A stretch of DNA of 5,310 bases, taken from positions 1 through 5,310 of the forward strand of contig JBBRDM010000247.1 of NCBI GenBank assembly GCA_038203935.1. Reading direction: 5' to 3'. The notes under the pieces are model-generated. The model was not told the origin of the DNA and did not search any database. It worked only from the letters and a program-made list of their open reading frames with translations. Numbering within the stretch: the first letter of the stretch is position 1; each line of letters starts with the position of its first letter. This document shows positions 5,082-5,310 of the stretch, in pieces. The position numbers were made by a program, and so were the translations under genes. This DNA comes from JANXSG01 sp038203935 (lineage in GTDB: Bacteria > Armatimonadota > Chthonomonadetes > Chthonomonadales > Chthonomonadaceae).

Positions 5082-5310
5082 CTAGCTTTTAAGGCGTTTT
5101 GTAGGTGGTATTTCGTCGGGGCCAGGACGAAGGAGCTGATTGGAAGGCGTCGACTCCCCCTCGCCGGCCGGGCGAAGCAAATACTCGGCGCCCTCCGGAG
5201 AGTTTCCTGTCCAGTAGTGCTCTGGATCGGGGTAGAAACTGATGAGAGGCTGAGGGTCGTTACTATTGCTGTTCACAGCCAAAATTAGCCAGCCTCCCGG
5301 AACAGGTGTC
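5082..5310 (-). CDS. C-terminal 75 residues of an unrecognised protein (5' part outside window)
   Basis: On the minus strand the frame is open from the window edge (5309) to TAG at 5084-5082. It starts TPVPGGWLILAVNSN, continues LISFYPDPEHYWTGN, and finishes with a Pro/Ser-rich, polar tail (LLRPGPDEIPPTKRLKS). The first part reads like beta strands ending a soluble domain. I do not recognise the family. A TTG at 5282-5280 with GGGAGG 10 nt upstream could be taken as a start of a 66-residue protein, but the codons before it stay open and sensible, so a longer gene entering from the right is preferred. It converges with the GH28-like gene with no intergenic base, so the two transcripts must overlap or end inside each other's coding DNA. 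Confidence 0.5.
   Translation of the reverse strand, partial: TPVPGGWLILAVNSNSNDPQPLISFYPDPEHYWTGNSPEGAEYLLRPAGEGESTPSNQLLRPGPDEIPPTKRLKS

Noticed and set aside
5161..5175. Small GC hairpin TCGCC/GGCGA as a terminator for the GH28-like gene
   Set aside because: Only 5 bp, no T run follows, and it sits in the coding sequence of the opposite gene.
1..5310. CRISPR arrays, tRNA or rRNA genes
   Set aside because: No regularly spaced repeats and no cloverleaf or rRNA-like stretch were seen on either strand.

Overview
The window looks like a bacterial chromosome segment with two distinct parts. Positions 1 to about 708 are AT-rich and carry accessory DNA: the edge of an insertion sequence, the last part of a YD-repeat/Rhs-type polymorphic toxin, its probable immunity gene and a strong hairpin. 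From about 709 onward the DNA is visibly more GC-rich. It opens with a broken fragment of Rhs core (YD-repeat) and continues into four closely spaced genes on the + strand. The window ends with the 3' part of a gene on the opposite strand.

Layout: (1) 1 to about 167, minus strand, the end of an IS with the first 19 codons of a transposase that resembles the IS982 group. (2) About 168-327, the C-terminal tail of a toxin, cut off upstream by the IS. (3) 330-650, a 106-residue probable immunity protein starting 2 nt after the toxin stop. (4) 662-707, a perfect 19-bp hairpin, probably a bidirectional terminator, at the composition boundary. (5) 709 to about 950, a headless YD-repeat remnant ending in a stop codon. 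(6) 870-899, a near-consensus sigma70-type promoter that overlaps that stop codon and leads into a leader of about 155 nt. (7) 1062-5081, an RhlE-type DEAD-box RNA helicase, a Cof-type HAD phosphatase, a four-helix YvlD/phage_holin_4_2 membrane protein and a divergent GH28-like beta-helix glycosidase, with gaps of 21, 31 and 11 nt. (8) 5082-5310, minus strand, the C-terminus of an unrecognised protein whose stop abuts the GH28 stop with no gap.

How the parts fit: the first 950 bases read as a decayed Rhs tip-exchange locus. A foreign toxin/immunity cassette sits in front of a leftover piece of the older Rhs core, and an IS has cut the toxin from its delivery body. The immunity gene is intact, so the locus may now be an orphan immunity gene. 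The helicase operon then takes over, apparently from a promoter located in the Rhs scar. The four operon genes have no obvious shared pathway; their link is transcriptional spacing only.

Organism: uncertain. The YD-repeat style, the GH28 subtype, moderate GC content and the IS type would suit Armatimonadota or a similar soil or plant-polymer-degrading phylum. This is a low-confidence impression and no rRNA or other phylogenetic marker is present.
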